A stretch of DNA of 64,000 bases from Streptomyces sp. T12 (GTDB lineage: Bacteria > Actinomycetota > Actinomycetes > Streptomycetales > Streptomycetaceae): contig NZ_CP117866.1 of the NCBI RefSeq assembly GCF_028736035.1, positions 2,232,001-2,296,000 of the forward strand, given 5' to 3'. Shown in pieces: positions 23,064 through 32,730 of this stretch. Every line of letters starts with the position of its first letter. Position 1 is the stretch's first letter. The notes beneath the pieces were generated by a model. That model was not told the origin of the DNA, made no database searches, and saw nothing but the letters and a program-made list of their open reading frames with translations. The translations under genes and the position numbers were made by a program.

Positions 23064-24692
23064 TCAGTGGGCGCCGGTGCCGGTCAGGGACCGGACCTCC
23101 AGCTCCGCGTACTTGCCGGCGTCGGGCTCTTCCTTGGACAGGACCGTGCCGAGCCAGCCCATGAAGAAGCCGAACGGGATGGAGATGATGCCCGGGTTCT
23201 TCAGCGGGAACCAGGCGAAGTCGACGTCCGGGAACATCGCCTTCGGGTCGCCGGACACGACCGGCGAGAACAGCACCAGGCCGACGGCGACGATCAGGCC
23301 GCCGTAGATCGACCACAGCGCGCCCTGGGTGGTGAACCGCTTCCAGAACAGGCTGTAGAGGATCGTCGGCAGGTTGGCGGAGGCGGCGACCGCGAAGGCC
23401 AGGGCGACCAGGCCGGCGACGTTCAGGTCGCGGGCGAGGGCGCCGAGGAGGATGGAGACGGCGCCGATGCCGATGGTGGCCAGGCGAGCCGCCCGGACCT
23501 CCTCCTTCTCGGTGGCCTCGCCCTTCCTGATGACGTTCGCGTAGATGTCGTGGGCGAACGACGAGGACGAGGCCAGGGTCAGGCCGGCGACCACGGCGAG
23601 GATCGTCGCGAAGGCCACCGCCGAGATGGTGGCGAGCAGGATCGCGCCCCAGGCCGAGTCGACGCCGCCGATGTGCAGGGCGAGCAGGGGTGCCGCCGTG
23701 TTGCCGGCCGGGTTGGAGGCGATGATCTCCTCCGGCGAGATCAGCGCGGCGGCGCCGAAGCCGAGGGCGATGGTCATCAGGTAGAAGCCGCCGATGATGC
23801 CGATCGCCCAGTTCACGGACTTCCGGGCGGCCTTGGCGTTGGGCACCGTGTAGAAGCGGATCAGGATGTGCGGCAGACCGGCGGTGCCGAGGACCAGGGC
23901 GATGCCGAGGGAGATGAAGTCGAGCTTCGAGGTGCCGGTGGCGCCGTACTGGAGGCCCGGCTCCAGGAAGGCGGCGCCCTTGCCGCTGTTCTCGGCGGCC
24001 TTGCCGAGCAGGTCGGAGATGTTGAAGTTGAACTTCAGCAGCACCAGGAAGGTGATCAGGATGGTGCCGCCGATGAGCAGCACAGCCTTGACCATCTGGA
24101 CCCAGGTCGTGCCCTTCATGCCGCCGATGGAGACGTACACGATCATCAGGACGCCGACCAGGGCGACGATGAGGATCTTGCCGGCGTCGGTGGTGATGCC
24201 GAGCAGCAGCGAGACCAGGACGCCCGCGCCGGCCATCTGGGCCAGCAGGTAGAAGATCGACACGACGATCGTGGAGGTGCCGGCCGCCGTACGCACCGGG
24301 CGCTGGCGCATGCGGTACGCGAGGACGTCACCCATCGTGTAGCGGCCGGAGTTCCGAAGCGGCTCGGCCACCAGGAGCAGGGCGACCAGCCAGGCGACCA
24401 GGAATCCGATGGAGTACAGGAAGCCGTCGTATCCGAACAGGGCGATGGCGCCCGCGATGCCGAGGAAGGACGCGGCGGACATGTAGTCGCCGGAGACGGC
24501 GAGGCCGTTCTGGAAGGCGCTGAACGACCGGCCGCCCGCGTAGAAGTCGGCGGCGTCCTTGGTCTGGCGGCCCGCCCAGACGGTGATGAACAGGGTCGCG
24601 ACCACGAAGCACGCGAACAGGGTGATGATCAGTGGCCGGTGCTCGCTGGCCTCGTTGGCGGCGAGCTGCACATGGGTCATCGCGGGGCTCAT
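23064..24692 (-). CDS. actP: Cation/acetate-type sodium:solute symporter (ActP-like)
   Basis: 542 residues with about thirteen hydrophobic helices. It has the SSS-family pattern DFYAGGRSFSAFQNGLAVSG and GDYMSAASFLG, then GLPHILIRFYTV and SSSSFAHDIYANV, as in ActP. It likely takes up acetate or another short carboxylate with a cation. The start overlaps the DUF485 stop as ATGA, the usual DUF485-actP pairing. A 65-bp piece of this gene is found in the mobile element. Confidence 0.92.
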   Translation of the reverse strand: MSPAMTHVQLAANEASEHRPLIITLFACFVVATLFITVWAGRQTKDAADFYAGGRSFSAFQNGLAVSGDYMSAASFLGIAGAIALFGYDGFLYSIGFLVAWLVALLLVAEPLRNSGRYTMGDVLAYRMRQRPVRTAAGTSTIVVSIFYLLAQMAGAGVLVSLLLGITTDAGKILIVALVGVLMIVYVSIGGMKGTTWVQMVKAVLLIGGTILITFLVLLKFNFNISDLLGKAAENSGKGAAFLEPGLQYGATGTSKLDFISLGIALVLGTAGLPHILIRFYTVPNAKAARKSVNWAIGIIGGFYLMTIALGFGAAALISPEEIIASNPAGNTAAPLLALHIGGVDSAWGAILLATISAVAFATILAVVAGLTLASSSSFAHDIYANVIRKGEATEKEEVRAARLATIGIGAVSILLGALARDLNVAGLVALAFAVAASANLPTILYSLFWKRFTTQGALWSIYGGLIVAVGLVLFSPVVSGDPKAMFPDVDFAWFPLKNPGIISIPFGFFMGWLGTVLSKEEPDAGKYAELEVRSLTGTGAH

Positions 24693-25045
24693 GCGCCGCC
24701 CTCCATACGAGTCTTGATGGCCTCAGCCTTGGGGTCGAGCTTGGCGCCGGCGTGGCGCGAGTACCACCAGGCAATGAGGAACGTGGTGAGGAACTGGGCG
24801 ATACCGAAGACGAACGCGACGTTGATATTGCCGAACAGCTTGGTGCCCATGAAGTCGCCCGCGTAGTTGGAGAGCAGGACGTACAGCAGGTACCAGGCGA
24901 TGAAGGCGACGGTCAGCGGAAAGGCGAAGGAGCGGTAGGAGCGGCGCAGTTCACCGAACTCCGCGCTCTCCTGCACCTCGGTGAACTCCTCGGTGGAGGG
25001 GAGTTTGTGTGTCTCTTTCGAGGGGGGCGGTGCGTCGGTGGCCAC
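24689..25045 (-). CDS. DUF485 membrane protein, symporter partner
   Basis: 118 residues from GTG 25045, chosen for its GAGGAG ribosome binding site at 5-base spacing. ATG 25144 or 25171 would add a Pro/Thr-rich stretch that looks non-coding. Two transmembrane helices follow RRSYRSFAFPLTVAFIAWYL, with the second in INVAFVFGIAQFLTTFLIAW. The family is nearly always encoded directly before ActP-type symporters and is coupled here by ATGA. The 390 bp upstream to the subtilase gene hold promoters but no gene. Confidence 0.88.
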   Translation of the reverse strand: MATDAPPPSKETHKLPSTEEFTEVQESAEFGELRRSYRSFAFPLTVAFIAWYLLYVLLSNYAGDFMGTKLFGNINVAFVFGIAQFLTTFLIAWWYSRHAGAKLDPKAEAIKTRMEGGA

Positions 25046-25434
25046 GGAGTCTCCTCGCGTTGCGGGCGCTGTTGCGACAGTGGACGGGGACGGATCGGGG
25101 GTGGGGGGCGGATCGGGAGTCGGGGACGGTTCGGGTACGGACATGGACGGCTCTGTTCCTCGCAGTGACATGGATCACTTGAGCCGGGTGGCGATGTTAG
25201 GGCTCCGGCACGTGATCCGACAGGGGGCTCGCTCGTGCTCGCGCCTCCTGTTCAACGTCACGGCGCCACACGAGGACCGGTTCAACTCCCCGGCCGTCTT
25301 TCCGAAGTCGCCCCGGGTCAGATTGCTGGCCAGTAAGTTCGGGGATAGCTTCACCTCTGCACCACTCGTCATGTACCTGCCCGAGCGCCCACCCGCGTCT
25401 CGGGCGGTCTCGTTCCGGATGATGTGGAGAACCC

Positions 25435-26964
25435 ATGGCTCATCTGCGGTCCAGACGCCGACTCGGCCTCGCCGTACCCCTCGTTCTGTCACTGACCGCC
25501 TCGCTCGGCTTCCTGCCGACAGGGGCCGCTGCGGCACCGCCCGCGGAGCCCACCGTGCGGGCCACGGACGCGTCCTCGCTGGCGTATGTCGTCAACACCA
25601 GGCCTGACCGCGGCACGATCGAGGCAGTGAAGAAGGCGATCGCCGCGGCCGACGGGACGGTGGTGATCACGTACGAGCGGATCGGCGTGATCGTCGTCCA
25701 CTCGGCGAACCCCGACTTCGCCAAGGCGATACGCACGGTGCGCGGGGTCCAGTCGGCGGGTGCGACGCGTACGACGCCCCTGACCGCCGCCGGGGCGACG
25801 GACGAGGGCCCCATTCAGCTCATGACGGAGGGACAGGCCGCAAGGACGTCGAGCGCGGCCGCGGCGGCGGCCGACAGCGAGCCCCTCGAGGCCGACCAGT
25901 GGAACCTGCGAGCGATCGGCGCCGACCGGGCCGCGAAGATCAACCCGGGCAGCGGCAGGGTGACCGTCGCCGTGATCGACAACGGCGTCGACGACACCCA
26001 CCCCGACCTCGCGCCGAACTTCTCCGCCGCCCAGTCGGCGAACTGCGCCGGCGGCAAGGCGGACACCAGTGAGGGCGCCTGGCGGCCGTACACGAGCGCC
26101 GACGCGCACGGCACGCATGTGGCGGGCGAGATAGCCGCGCCCCGCAACGGCATCGGCATCGCCGGCGTCGCCCCCGGCGTCAAGGTCTCCGGGATCAAGG
26201 TGAGCGATCCGGTCAACGGTCTCTACTACCCCGAGAGCGTCGTGTGCGCCTTCGTGTTCGCCGCCGACCACGGCGTCGAGATCACGAACAACAGCTACTA
26301 CGTTGATCCATGGCTGTACAACTGCATGGACGACCCCGACCAGCGGGCCATCGTCGATGCGGTCAACAGGGCCCAGCTGTACGCCCAGAACAAGGGCACC
26401 CTCAACTTCGCGTCGGCCGGCAACTCCAACCACGACCTGGACTCCGACGCGATCGTCGACGAGAGCAGCCCCGACGACTCGACCGCGGTCAAGCGCACGG
26501 TCGACCCGCACGAGTGCTTCGACGTACCGACGCAGCTGCCGGGCGTCGTCACGGTCAGCGCCACGGGCGTACAGAACCTCAAGTCGTACTACTCCTCGTA
26601 CGGTTACGGCGTCATCGACATCGCGGCGCCGGGCGGCGACCGGCTCTACCAGATCCCGGACACGCCGTCGAAGAACGGTCGCATCCTGTCCACCGTCCCG
26701 GGCGGCAAGTACGGCTTCCTGCAGGGCACGTCGATGGCCTCCCCGCATGCCGCGGGCGTCGCCGCGCTGCTGAAGTCCCGGTACCCGTACGCGACTCCGG
26801 CCCAGCTGAAGGCGCTGCTGAAGGTCCAGGCGGACAACCCGGGCTGCCCGGAGTCCTACGACCAGAACGGCGACGGCACGCAGGACGCGGTGTGCGAGGG
26901 CGGCAAGCGGTTCAACGGGTTCTACGGGGTCGGCATCGTCAACGCACTGGATGCGGTTGATTGA
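25435..26964 (+). CDS. Secreted subtilisin-family (S8) protease
   Basis: 509 residues from ATG 25435 (GGAG upstream). Signal peptide about 1-35 with an Ala-rich cleavage region, then a propeptide-like region to about 150, then the S8 domain. Catalytic residues: D182 in VAVIDNGVDDTHPDL, H225 in DAHGTHVAGE, S433 in GTSMASPHAAGVAALL; N330 in ASAGNSN is the oxyanion Asn. Five Cys in the mature part suggest disulphides. No C-terminal anchor is seen, so it should be released. Substrate unknown. Confidence 0.95.
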   Translation: MAHLRSRRRLGLAVPLVLSLTASLGFLPTGAAAAPPAEPTVRATDASSLAYVVNTRPDRGTIEAVKKAIAAADGTVVITYERIGVIVVHSANPDFAKAIRTVRGVQSAGATRTTPLTAAGATDEGPIQLMTEGQAARTSSAAAAAADSEPLEADQWNLRAIGADRAAKINPGSGRVTVAVIDNGVDDTHPDLAPNFSAAQSANCAGGKADTSEGAWRPYTSADAHGTHVAGEIAAPRNGIGIAGVAPGVKVSGIKVSDPVNGLYYPESVVCAFVFAADHGVEITNNSYYVDPWLYNCMDDPDQRAIVDAVNRAQLYAQNKGTLNFASAGNSNHDLDSDAIVDESSPDDSTAVKRTVDPHECFDVPTQLPGVVTVSATGVQNLKSYYSSYGYGVIDIAAPGGDRLYQIPDTPSKNGRILSTVPGGKYGFLQGTSMASPHAAGVAALLKSRYPYATPAQLKALLKVQADNPGCPESYDQNGDGTQDAVCEGGKRFNGFYGVGIVNALDAVD

Positions 26965-27022
26965 TCGGGTAGGCCGGATGTACGGCGGGCGGCACTCCGG
27001 TCAATGTATTGATTGACTCAAC

Positions 27023-27037
27023 ACTGCATAGTGCAGT
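27023..27037. promoter_or_regulatory. Palindrome abutting the CoA-transferase start
   Basis: ACTGCA-TAG-TGCAGT is perfect and ends one base before ATG 27039. CATAGT within it lies seven bases before the A of ATG, which would fit the -10 box of a leaderless transcript; no ribosome binding site is present. The site may be an operator covering that promoter. Confidence 0.5.
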
Positions 27038-27038
27038 C

Positions 27039-28406
27039 ATGACTGGAATCAAGTACGCCTGGTCCGCGGTGGGCGGCGACCCCGCCCTTCTTCCGCGGGT
27101 GTCGACCGTACTGCGGGAGGGCGCGCTCCCTGCGCGCCTCCCCGTACGGGAGTTGGCACGCGCCTGTGTGGGTGCGTGCGCGTTGGCCGCGGCCGAGCTG
27201 GGGGCGCGGCGGGCCGGGCTCGCCGAGGTGCCCGGGGTGCGGCTGGACGACGGCGCGATCGCCACGGCGTTCGTGAGTGAGCGGCATCTGCTGGTCGACG
27301 GGCGCGCGCCGGTCACCTTCGCGCCGCTGTCGCGGTTCTGGCGAACGGCGGACGGTTGGGTGCGCACGCATGCCAACTATCCGCATCACCGGGCCCGGCT
27401 GCTGACCGCGCTGGGGATGACGCAGGAGGATCCGGACGCCTTGGGGGCGGCGCTCGCCGAGCGGTCCTCGCGCGAGGTGGAGGAGTCCGTGTACGCGGCC
27501 GGGGGGCTGGCCGTGGCGCTGCGTTCGCCCGAGGAGTGGGCGGTGCACGAGCAGGCGGCCGCGGTGGCCCGCCGCCCGCTCGTCGAGCGCGAACGGCTGA
27601 ACACGGCACGCGCGCGTGCGCTCCCGCCGCTCGACGGTGCGCCCCTGCTGCCCGCCGCCGGAGTGCGCGTACTGGATCTGACGCGGGTCATCGCCGGCCC
27701 CGTCGCCACGCGCACGCTCGCGCTGCTCGGCGCGGACGTCCTGCGCGTGGACGCGCCCCACCTGCCCGAACTGGCCGACCAGCACGCCGACACGGGCTTC
27801 GGGAAGCGCTCGGCGACGCTGGACCTGGTGGCCGACCGGCGCGCCTTCGAGGACCTGCTCGCGGCGGCGGACGTCGTCGTCACCGGGTACCGGCCCGGCA
27901 CCCTGGACCGCTTCGGGCTGTCGGCTCAGGAACTGGCCGAGCGACGGCCCGGGCTGGTCGTGGCGCAGTTGTCGGCATGGGGGTCGCATGGGCCGTGGGG
28001 CGGGCGGCGCGGGTTCGACAGCCTCGTGCAGGCCGCCACCGGAATCGCCGCGATCGAGGGATCGGCCGAGCGGCCCGGCGCGCTGCCCGCGCAGGCCCTC
28101 GACCACGGGACGGGGTATCTGCTGGCGGCGGCCGTACTGCGGGCGTTGACCGAGCGGGCGGAGCAGGGGTACGGCCGGTGCGTACGGCTGTCACTGGCGC
28201 GCACGGCGGCATGGCTGACGCACCGGATCGAGCCGGGCCCGGCGGGGAGCCTGGCGTACGACGGGCCCGATGCCTGGCTCACCGAGAGGGACAGCGCGCT
28301 CGGACGGCTGCGGTACGCCCTGTCGCCGGTGTCGTTCGCGGGCGGTCCGGTCGACTGGGCGCGGCCGCCAGGGGTTTGGGGTGCGGATCCGGCGCGTTGG
28401 GCCTGA
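27039..28406 (+). CDS. CaiB/BaiF family III CoA-transferase
   Basis: 455 residues from ATG 27039. The middle carries the family III core GVRVLDLTRVIAGPVATRTL, LGADVLRVDAP, then FGKRSATLDL, VVTGYRPGTLDRFGLS and LVVAQLSAWGSHGPW. Transfers CoA between carboxylic acids in the cytosol; the substrate cannot be read from context. About 200 residues precede the core, suggesting a duplicated or divergent N-terminal half. Possible leaderless expression is noted at 27023. Confidence 0.88.
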   Translation: MTGIKYAWSAVGGDPALLPRVSTVLREGALPARLPVRELARACVGACALAAAELGARRAGLAEVPGVRLDDGAIATAFVSERHLLVDGRAPVTFAPLSRFWRTADGWVRTHANYPHHRARLLTALGMTQEDPDALGAALAERSSREVEESVYAAGGLAVALRSPEEWAVHEQAAAVARRPLVERERLNTARARALPPLDGAPLLPAAGVRVLDLTRVIAGPVATRTLALLGADVLRVDAPHLPELADQHADTGFGKRSATLDLVADRRAFEDLLAAADVVVTGYRPGTLDRFGLSAQELAERRPGLVVAQLSAWGSHGPWGGRRGFDSLVQAATGIAAIEGSAERPGALPAQALDHGTGYLLAAAVLRALTERAEQGYGRCVRLSLARTAAWLTHRIEPGPAGSLAYDGPDAWLTERDSALGRLRYALSPVSFAGGPVDWARPPGVWGADPARWA

Positions 28407-28541
28407 GCGGCCGGGGGCTGGATTCCGCGCGGTGGGACTGAGCGCCGGGGTCGCCGGAAACGTACCCAGGGGCGGAATGCCGTACCACCACTTGTTTTCC
28501 GGCACTTGCCCGACTCTGTGATGCTTTGTGAAGATCATGAG

Positions 28542-29549
28542 GTGACGTTGACGAGACCTTCCCTTGGCGTGTCCGACGGGAGCGCGCCCAGACCGCGCCC
28601 CGGCGTGGGCCGAGCCGTCGCCGTTCTCGTCCTGGTGGCACTGGCGGCGTTGATCCCACTGCTCGGGCCGTCGGCCACGCTGGACGGTACCGGTGAGGCC
28701 GCCGCGCCCGGCGCCGGTGGGATCGCGCTGCTGCGTACGGTGCTGATCGCGGCGCTGTGCGTCCCGCTGGGCGAGCTGTTCGTGAACCGGCTGGCCCGAA
28801 ATGTGCCGGGCGCTCCCCCGCACACGCCCCGCAGTTGGGCGCCGTACGCGGCCGGCGCCGGTTTCGTCGCCGCCCTCGGCCTCGCTTCGGTGGTCTCCAC
28901 GGGCAACCTCGTGCCGCACAGCCCTTCCGACCTCGACGTCGGCGGCCTCTACGCGTCGCGCGACGGCAAGCTCGCGCTGCTGGAGGTCAACGCCTTCGCC
29001 GTGGCCGGGCTGTGCGCCCTCTCGCGCCGGCCCGCCACCCAGGTCTGGCCACTGGCCGCCGTCGTGGTCGCCGAGGCCCTGCGCGCCCACCCCACGACCG
29101 AGCACAGCCCGCTGCTCGGCTCCGGGCTGACGCTGGTGCACCTGGCCTGCGCGTCGCTCTGGGCCGGCGGGCTGCTGCACGCGCTGCGGACCCTGCGCGG
29201 CTGGGGCGGCGCGGAGGCGGGCGCGGCCCTGCTGGGGCTCTACGCGCGCGTGGCGGCCGTACTGCTCGCCGCCATCACGGCGACGGGGGTGTGGAGCTCG
29301 CTGCGCCGGATGCCGTCGGACACGATCCTGGAGCAGCTGACCGAGACGGCGTACGGGCGTGCCCTGCTGGCCAAGGTGATCCTGGTGGCGGCCGTGGCCG
29401 CACTCGCCCTGTGGGCACGGATCAAGCTGCACCGGGCGGCCGACCCGCTGACGGCCTGCTCGCCCGCACGGGCGGAGGTCGTCGCCCTCGGCCTGGTGGT
29501 GGCCCTGTCGGGACTGCTGACGGCGCTGCCGGTGCCGATCCGCTGGTGA
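28542..29549 (+). CDS. CopD-like copper-resistance membrane protein
   Basis: 335 residues from GTG 28542; ATG 28521 or 28506 are possible but lack ribosome binding sites. About eight transmembrane helices. The C-terminal half has the CopD-family pattern (LTLVHLACASLWAGGLLHAL, then LLAAITATGVWSSL, TAYGRALLAKVILVAAVAAL). CopD proteins are linked to copper uptake or resistance. No CopC-like gene adjoins, so its role is inferred from family only. Its stop is one base from the stop of the convergent dehydrogenase gene. Confidence 0.82.
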   Translation: MTLTRPSLGVSDGSAPRPRPGVGRAVAVLVLVALAALIPLLGPSATLDGTGEAAAPGAGGIALLRTVLIAALCVPLGELFVNRLARNVPGAPPHTPRSWAPYAAGAGFVAALGLASVVSTGNLVPHSPSDLDVGGLYASRDGKLALLEVNAFAVAGLCALSRRPATQVWPLAAVVVAEALRAHPTTEHSPLLGSGLTLVHLACASLWAGGLLHALRTLRGWGGAEAGAALLGLYARVAAVLLAAITATGVWSSLRRMPSDTILEQLTETAYGRALLAKVILVAAVAALALWARIKLHRAADPLTACSPARAEVVALGLVVALSGLLTALPVPIRW

Positions 29550-29550
29550 C

Positions 29551-30594
29551 TCAGAGGGTGACCTGCACCTTGAGCGCCGTGCGCTCGTCCATCGCCTTGT
29601 AGCCGGCGGGGACCTCCTCCAGTCCGACCGTCAGGTCGAAGACGGGCGACGGGTCGATCGTGCCGTCGAGGACATCGGGCAGCAGGTGCGGGATGTAGGC
29701 GCGGACCGGCGCGACGCCGCCGCGGAGCGCGATGTTGCGGTCGAACATGACGCCGAGGTCGAGGCCGGTGCCGCTGCCGTGCGGCACACCGACGAAGCCG
29801 ATGGCGCCGCCGTCCCGGGTGATGTTGACCGCCGTACGCATGGACTGCTCGGTGCCGACGGCCTCGACGACGGCGTGTGCGCCCTGACCGCGGGTGAGTT
29901 CGCGTACGGCCTCGACGGCCGCGTCCCCGCGCTCGGCGACGACCTCGGTGGCGCCGAAGCGGCGTGCGATGTCCGTGCGGACCTGGTGACGGCCCAGCGC
30001 GATGATCCGCTCGGCACCGAGTCGCTTGGCGGCGAGCACCGCGCACAGTCCTACGGCGCCGTCACCCACCACGGCGACCGTGGCGCCCGGGCGGGCTCCG
30101 GCGCCGAGGGCGGCGTGGTGGCCGGTGCCCATGACGTCGGACAGGGTCAGCAGGGCGGAGAGCAGGTGGTCGTCGGAGGCGGCGTCCTTGGGGAGCCGGA
30201 CGAGGGTGCCGTCGGCGTAGGGGACGCGCACGGCCTCGCCCTGGCCGCCGTCGGAGCCGACGGTGCCCCAGAAGCCGCCGTGCTCGCAGGAGGTGTTGAG
30301 GCCCTCGCGGCAGTAGTCGCAGACGCCGTCGGACCACATGAAGGGCGCGACGACGAGGTCACCCCGCTCGACACCGGTCACCTCGGAGCCGGTCTCCTCG
30401 ACGACTCCGAGGAACTCGTGGCCGATGCGCTGGCCGGGCTGCCGTGCCGACTCCCCCCGGTATGCCCACAGGTCGCTGCCGCAGATGCAGGCGCGCAGCA
30501 CCCGGACCACGGCGTCGGTGGGCTGCTGCACCACGGGATCGGGCACGTCCTCCACACGCATGTCGAACGGGGCGTGAATGGTGGTGGCGCGCAT
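29551..30594 (-). CDS. Zinc-dependent alcohol dehydrogenase (MDR family)
   Basis: 347 residues from ATG 30594 (GAAGGA upstream). Catalytic-zinc ligands: C in RACICGSDLW and GHE in GQRIGHEFLGVV. A structural-zinc-like cluster, CDYCREGLNTSCEHGG, has three Cys plus His. The Rossmann motif is VAVVGDGAVGLCAV. The family oxidises alcohols or reduces aldehydes with NAD(P). Substrate unknown. Confidence 0.92.
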   Translation of the reverse strand: MRATTIHAPFDMRVEDVPDPVVQQPTDAVVRVLRACICGSDLWAYRGESARQPGQRIGHEFLGVVEETGSEVTGVERGDLVVAPFMWSDGVCDYCREGLNTSCEHGGFWGTVGSDGGQGEAVRVPYADGTLVRLPKDAASDDHLLSALLTLSDVMGTGHHAALGAGARPGATVAVVGDGAVGLCAVLAAKRLGAERIIALGRHQVRTDIARRFGATEVVAERGDAAVEAVRELTRGQGAHAVVEAVGTEQSMRTAVNITRDGGAIGFVGVPHGSGTGLDLGVMFDRNIALRGGVAPVRAYIPHLLPDVLDGTIDPSPVFDLTVGLEEVPAGYKAMDERTALKVQVTL

Positions 30595-30697
30595 GACGAG
30601 GGTCCTTCTCGTGTCCGGGGTACCTGCGCACGGCGGGTGGTCGAGCGCACCTCACCGTACGTCGCCGTCGGCTCCCGGCGCGCGCGGAAACCGTGGG

Positions 30698-31408
30698 CTA
30701 CACCCCCGACGCCCCCAGCAGCGCCCCGGCCGCGTAGGTGACGCCCATGGCCAGCGCGCCGCCCGCCACAGTGCGCAGTACCGCGCGGGGCGGGGCGGCG
30801 GCGCCCAGGCGGGCGCTGCTCCAGCCGGTCAGGGCGAGGGCGGCCAGTACCGAGGCGACGGTGACCGCCAGGCGCCGGTCCGCCGGTGGCAGCACCATCG
30901 CGAGCAGCGGCAGCAGCGCCCCGGCCGTGAACGCCAGGAAGCTCGCCCACGCCGCGTGCCACGGGTTGGTCAGCTCGTCCGGGTCGATGCCGAGCTCCAC
31001 GCGCGCGTGTGCCTTCAGTGCGTCCCGTTCCGTCAGCTGGACGGCCGCCTCCATGGCCACGTCCCGGGACAGCCCGCGTCGCCGGAGCAGTTCCGCCAGC
31101 TCCTCCAGTTCCGCCTCCGGCCGCTCCCGCAACTCCCGCTTCTCCAGGGCCAACGCGGCCTTCTCCGAGTCGCGCTGGGTGGACACCGAGACGTACTCCC
31201 CCGCCGCCATCGACATCGACCCGGCGAGCAGCCCGGCCAGCCCGGCCGTGAGCAGGGCGGAGCGGTCGTCCGTCGCGCCGGCCACGCCGACGACGAGTCC
31301 CGCGGTCGACACGATGCCGTCGTTCGCCCCGAGAACGGCCGCCCGCAGCCAGTTCAGCCGCTCGCCCAGCGCGCCGCCGTGGGCCTCGTCATGCGTCGGT
31401 TCGGTCAC
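30698..31408 (-). CDS. VIT1/CCC1-family transporter
   Basis: 236 residues from GTG 31408. Helix 1 begins NWLRAAVLGANDGIVSTAGL, the VIT/CCC1 signature. SMAAGEYVSVSTQRDSE follows, then a cytosolic helical loop rich in Glu, and two to three C-terminal helices. These transporters move Fe2+ or Mn2+ in exchange for H+. One CACGCGCGCGTG copy (30998) encodes AHARVEL. Confidence 0.93.
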   Translation of the reverse strand: MTEPTHDEAHGGALGERLNWLRAAVLGANDGIVSTAGLVVGVAGATDDRSALLTAGLAGLLAGSMSMAAGEYVSVSTQRDSEKAALALEKRELRERPEAELEELAELLRRRGLSRDVAMEAAVQLTERDALKAHARVELGIDPDELTNPWHAAWASFLAFTAGALLPLLAMVLPPADRRLAVTVASVLAALALTGWSSARLGAAAPPRAVLRTVAGGALAMGVTYAAGALLGASGV

Positions 31409-31459
31409 ATGCGGAGGATTGCACCACCGCGGTCATCAGGGATGTACCGACGCTCCCCG

Positions 31460-31498
31460 TCAGGTATCGGGATCACGTTCAGGTATCGGGGTATCGGG
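31460..31498. repeat. Short direct repeats in the VIT/exonuclease intergenic region
   Basis: TCAGGTATCGGG occurs at 31460-31471 and 31479-31490, followed at once by GTATCGGG. The repeats lie between divergent genes, about 130-170 bp upstream of the exonuclease start. They could be tandem protein-binding sites; nothing else identifies them. Confidence 0.5.
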
Positions 31499-31631
31499 CT
31501 CACGGGGGTACGACAACACCGGGTACGGGCCGACCCGTTGACGTGCTGACGTTCGCGGCGCTCGAACGGGTGGGCGGAGCACGGCACCTGACGGCCAGGA
31601 GTGTCAGTCCCGGCCCGTATCCTCAGTGACC

Positions 31632-32651
31632 ATGCTCGAAGACCTTACGACCGCGGCGTCCTCCCCCACAGCGTGGCCGGCCGCGTATCCCCAGGGATAC
31701 GCGGTCGTTGACGTGGAGACCACGGGCCTGGCCCGGGACGACCGGATAATCTCCGCGGCCGTCTACCGGCTGGACGCGCGCGGCGAGGTCGAGGACCACT
31801 GGTACACCCTGGTCAACCCGGAGCGGGACCCGGGCCCGGTCTGGATCCACGGTCTGACGAGCGAGATGCTCGACACGGCGCCCCTTTTCCAGGACATCGC
31901 CGAGGAGTTCTCGACCCGGCTCGACGGCCGGGTGCTCGTCGCACACAACGCCGTCTTCGACTGGCAGATGATCGCGCGCGAGTACGCGCGCGCGGAGCGC
32001 GAGGCCCCGGTACGTCAGCGCCTGTGCACCATCGCGCTGTCCAAGGAGCTGGCCCTGCCCCTGCCCAACCACAAGCTGGAGTCGCTCGCCGCCCACTTCG
32101 GCGTCGTACAGCAGCGCGCGCACCACGCGCTGGACGACGCGCGCGTGCTGGCGGAGGCGTTCCGGCCGAGCCTGCGGGCCGCGGCGGCGGGCAGCGTGCG
32201 GCTGCCGCTGCAGGAGTGCCGGCCGCTGACCGAGTGGCGGGACACCGCCACGCCCCGGGTCGGACAGCAGGCGGGCGGCTACGGCGGCTCCAGCAGCTAC
32301 GGCGGCTCCAGCGGCTACCGGCCGACCAGTTGGCGGCCGTCCCGCAAGAGGCCTGCCTGCCCCTACCCCAACCCGGGGCGCTACGAAGAGGGCAAACGGC
32401 TCAAACAAGGCATGCGGGTCGCCTTCTCCGGCGACACGTCGATCGAGCGCGACCTGCTGGAGGACCGCGCGATCGAGGCCGGGCTGCATGTGTCGACGAG
32501 CCTGTCCCGGCTGACCAGCCTGCTCGTCACCAACGACCCGGACGCGAACACGTCGAAGGTGGTCAAGGCCCGCCAGTACGGGACGCCGGTGATCGACGAG
32601 GCGGCGTTCGGGCAACTCCTGCGGGACGTGGAACCGGCGTCGGAGCAGTGA
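31632..32651 (+). CDS. DnaQ-like DEDDh exonuclease with C-terminal BRCT domain
   Basis: 339 residues from ATG 31632. The DEDDh motifs are YAVVDVETTGL (ExoI), VLVAHNAVFDWQMI (ExoII) and HHALDDARVLAEAF (ExoIII). A Gly/Ser/Tyr-rich linker (GGYGGSSSYGGSSGY) joins a BRCT domain at about 255-335 (MRVAFSGDTSIERDLLEDRA). Resembles the epsilon-type proofreading exonucleases annotated in Streptomyces; a repair exonuclease is equally possible. Leader is weak; an in-frame GTG at 31626 exists. Confidence 0.93.
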   Translation: MLEDLTTAASSPTAWPAAYPQGYAVVDVETTGLARDDRIISAAVYRLDARGEVEDHWYTLVNPERDPGPVWIHGLTSEMLDTAPLFQDIAEEFSTRLDGRVLVAHNAVFDWQMIAREYARAEREAPVRQRLCTIALSKELALPLPNHKLESLAAHFGVVQQRAHHALDDARVLAEAFRPSLRAAAAGSVRLPLQECRPLTEWRDTATPRVGQQAGGYGGSSSYGGSSGYRPTSWRPSRKRPACPYPNPGRYEEGKRLKQGMRVAFSGDTSIERDLLEDRAIEAGLHVSTSLSRLTSLLVTNDPDANTSKVVKARQYGTPVIDEAAFGQLLRDVEPASEQ

Positions 32652-32730
32652 CCGTACGGACGGGTGATTGCCGCGCGACTCGCCCGGAGTCCTCTCGCCC
32701 GGGCCGCGGTGACGGCTCACCCTGTGGCGC

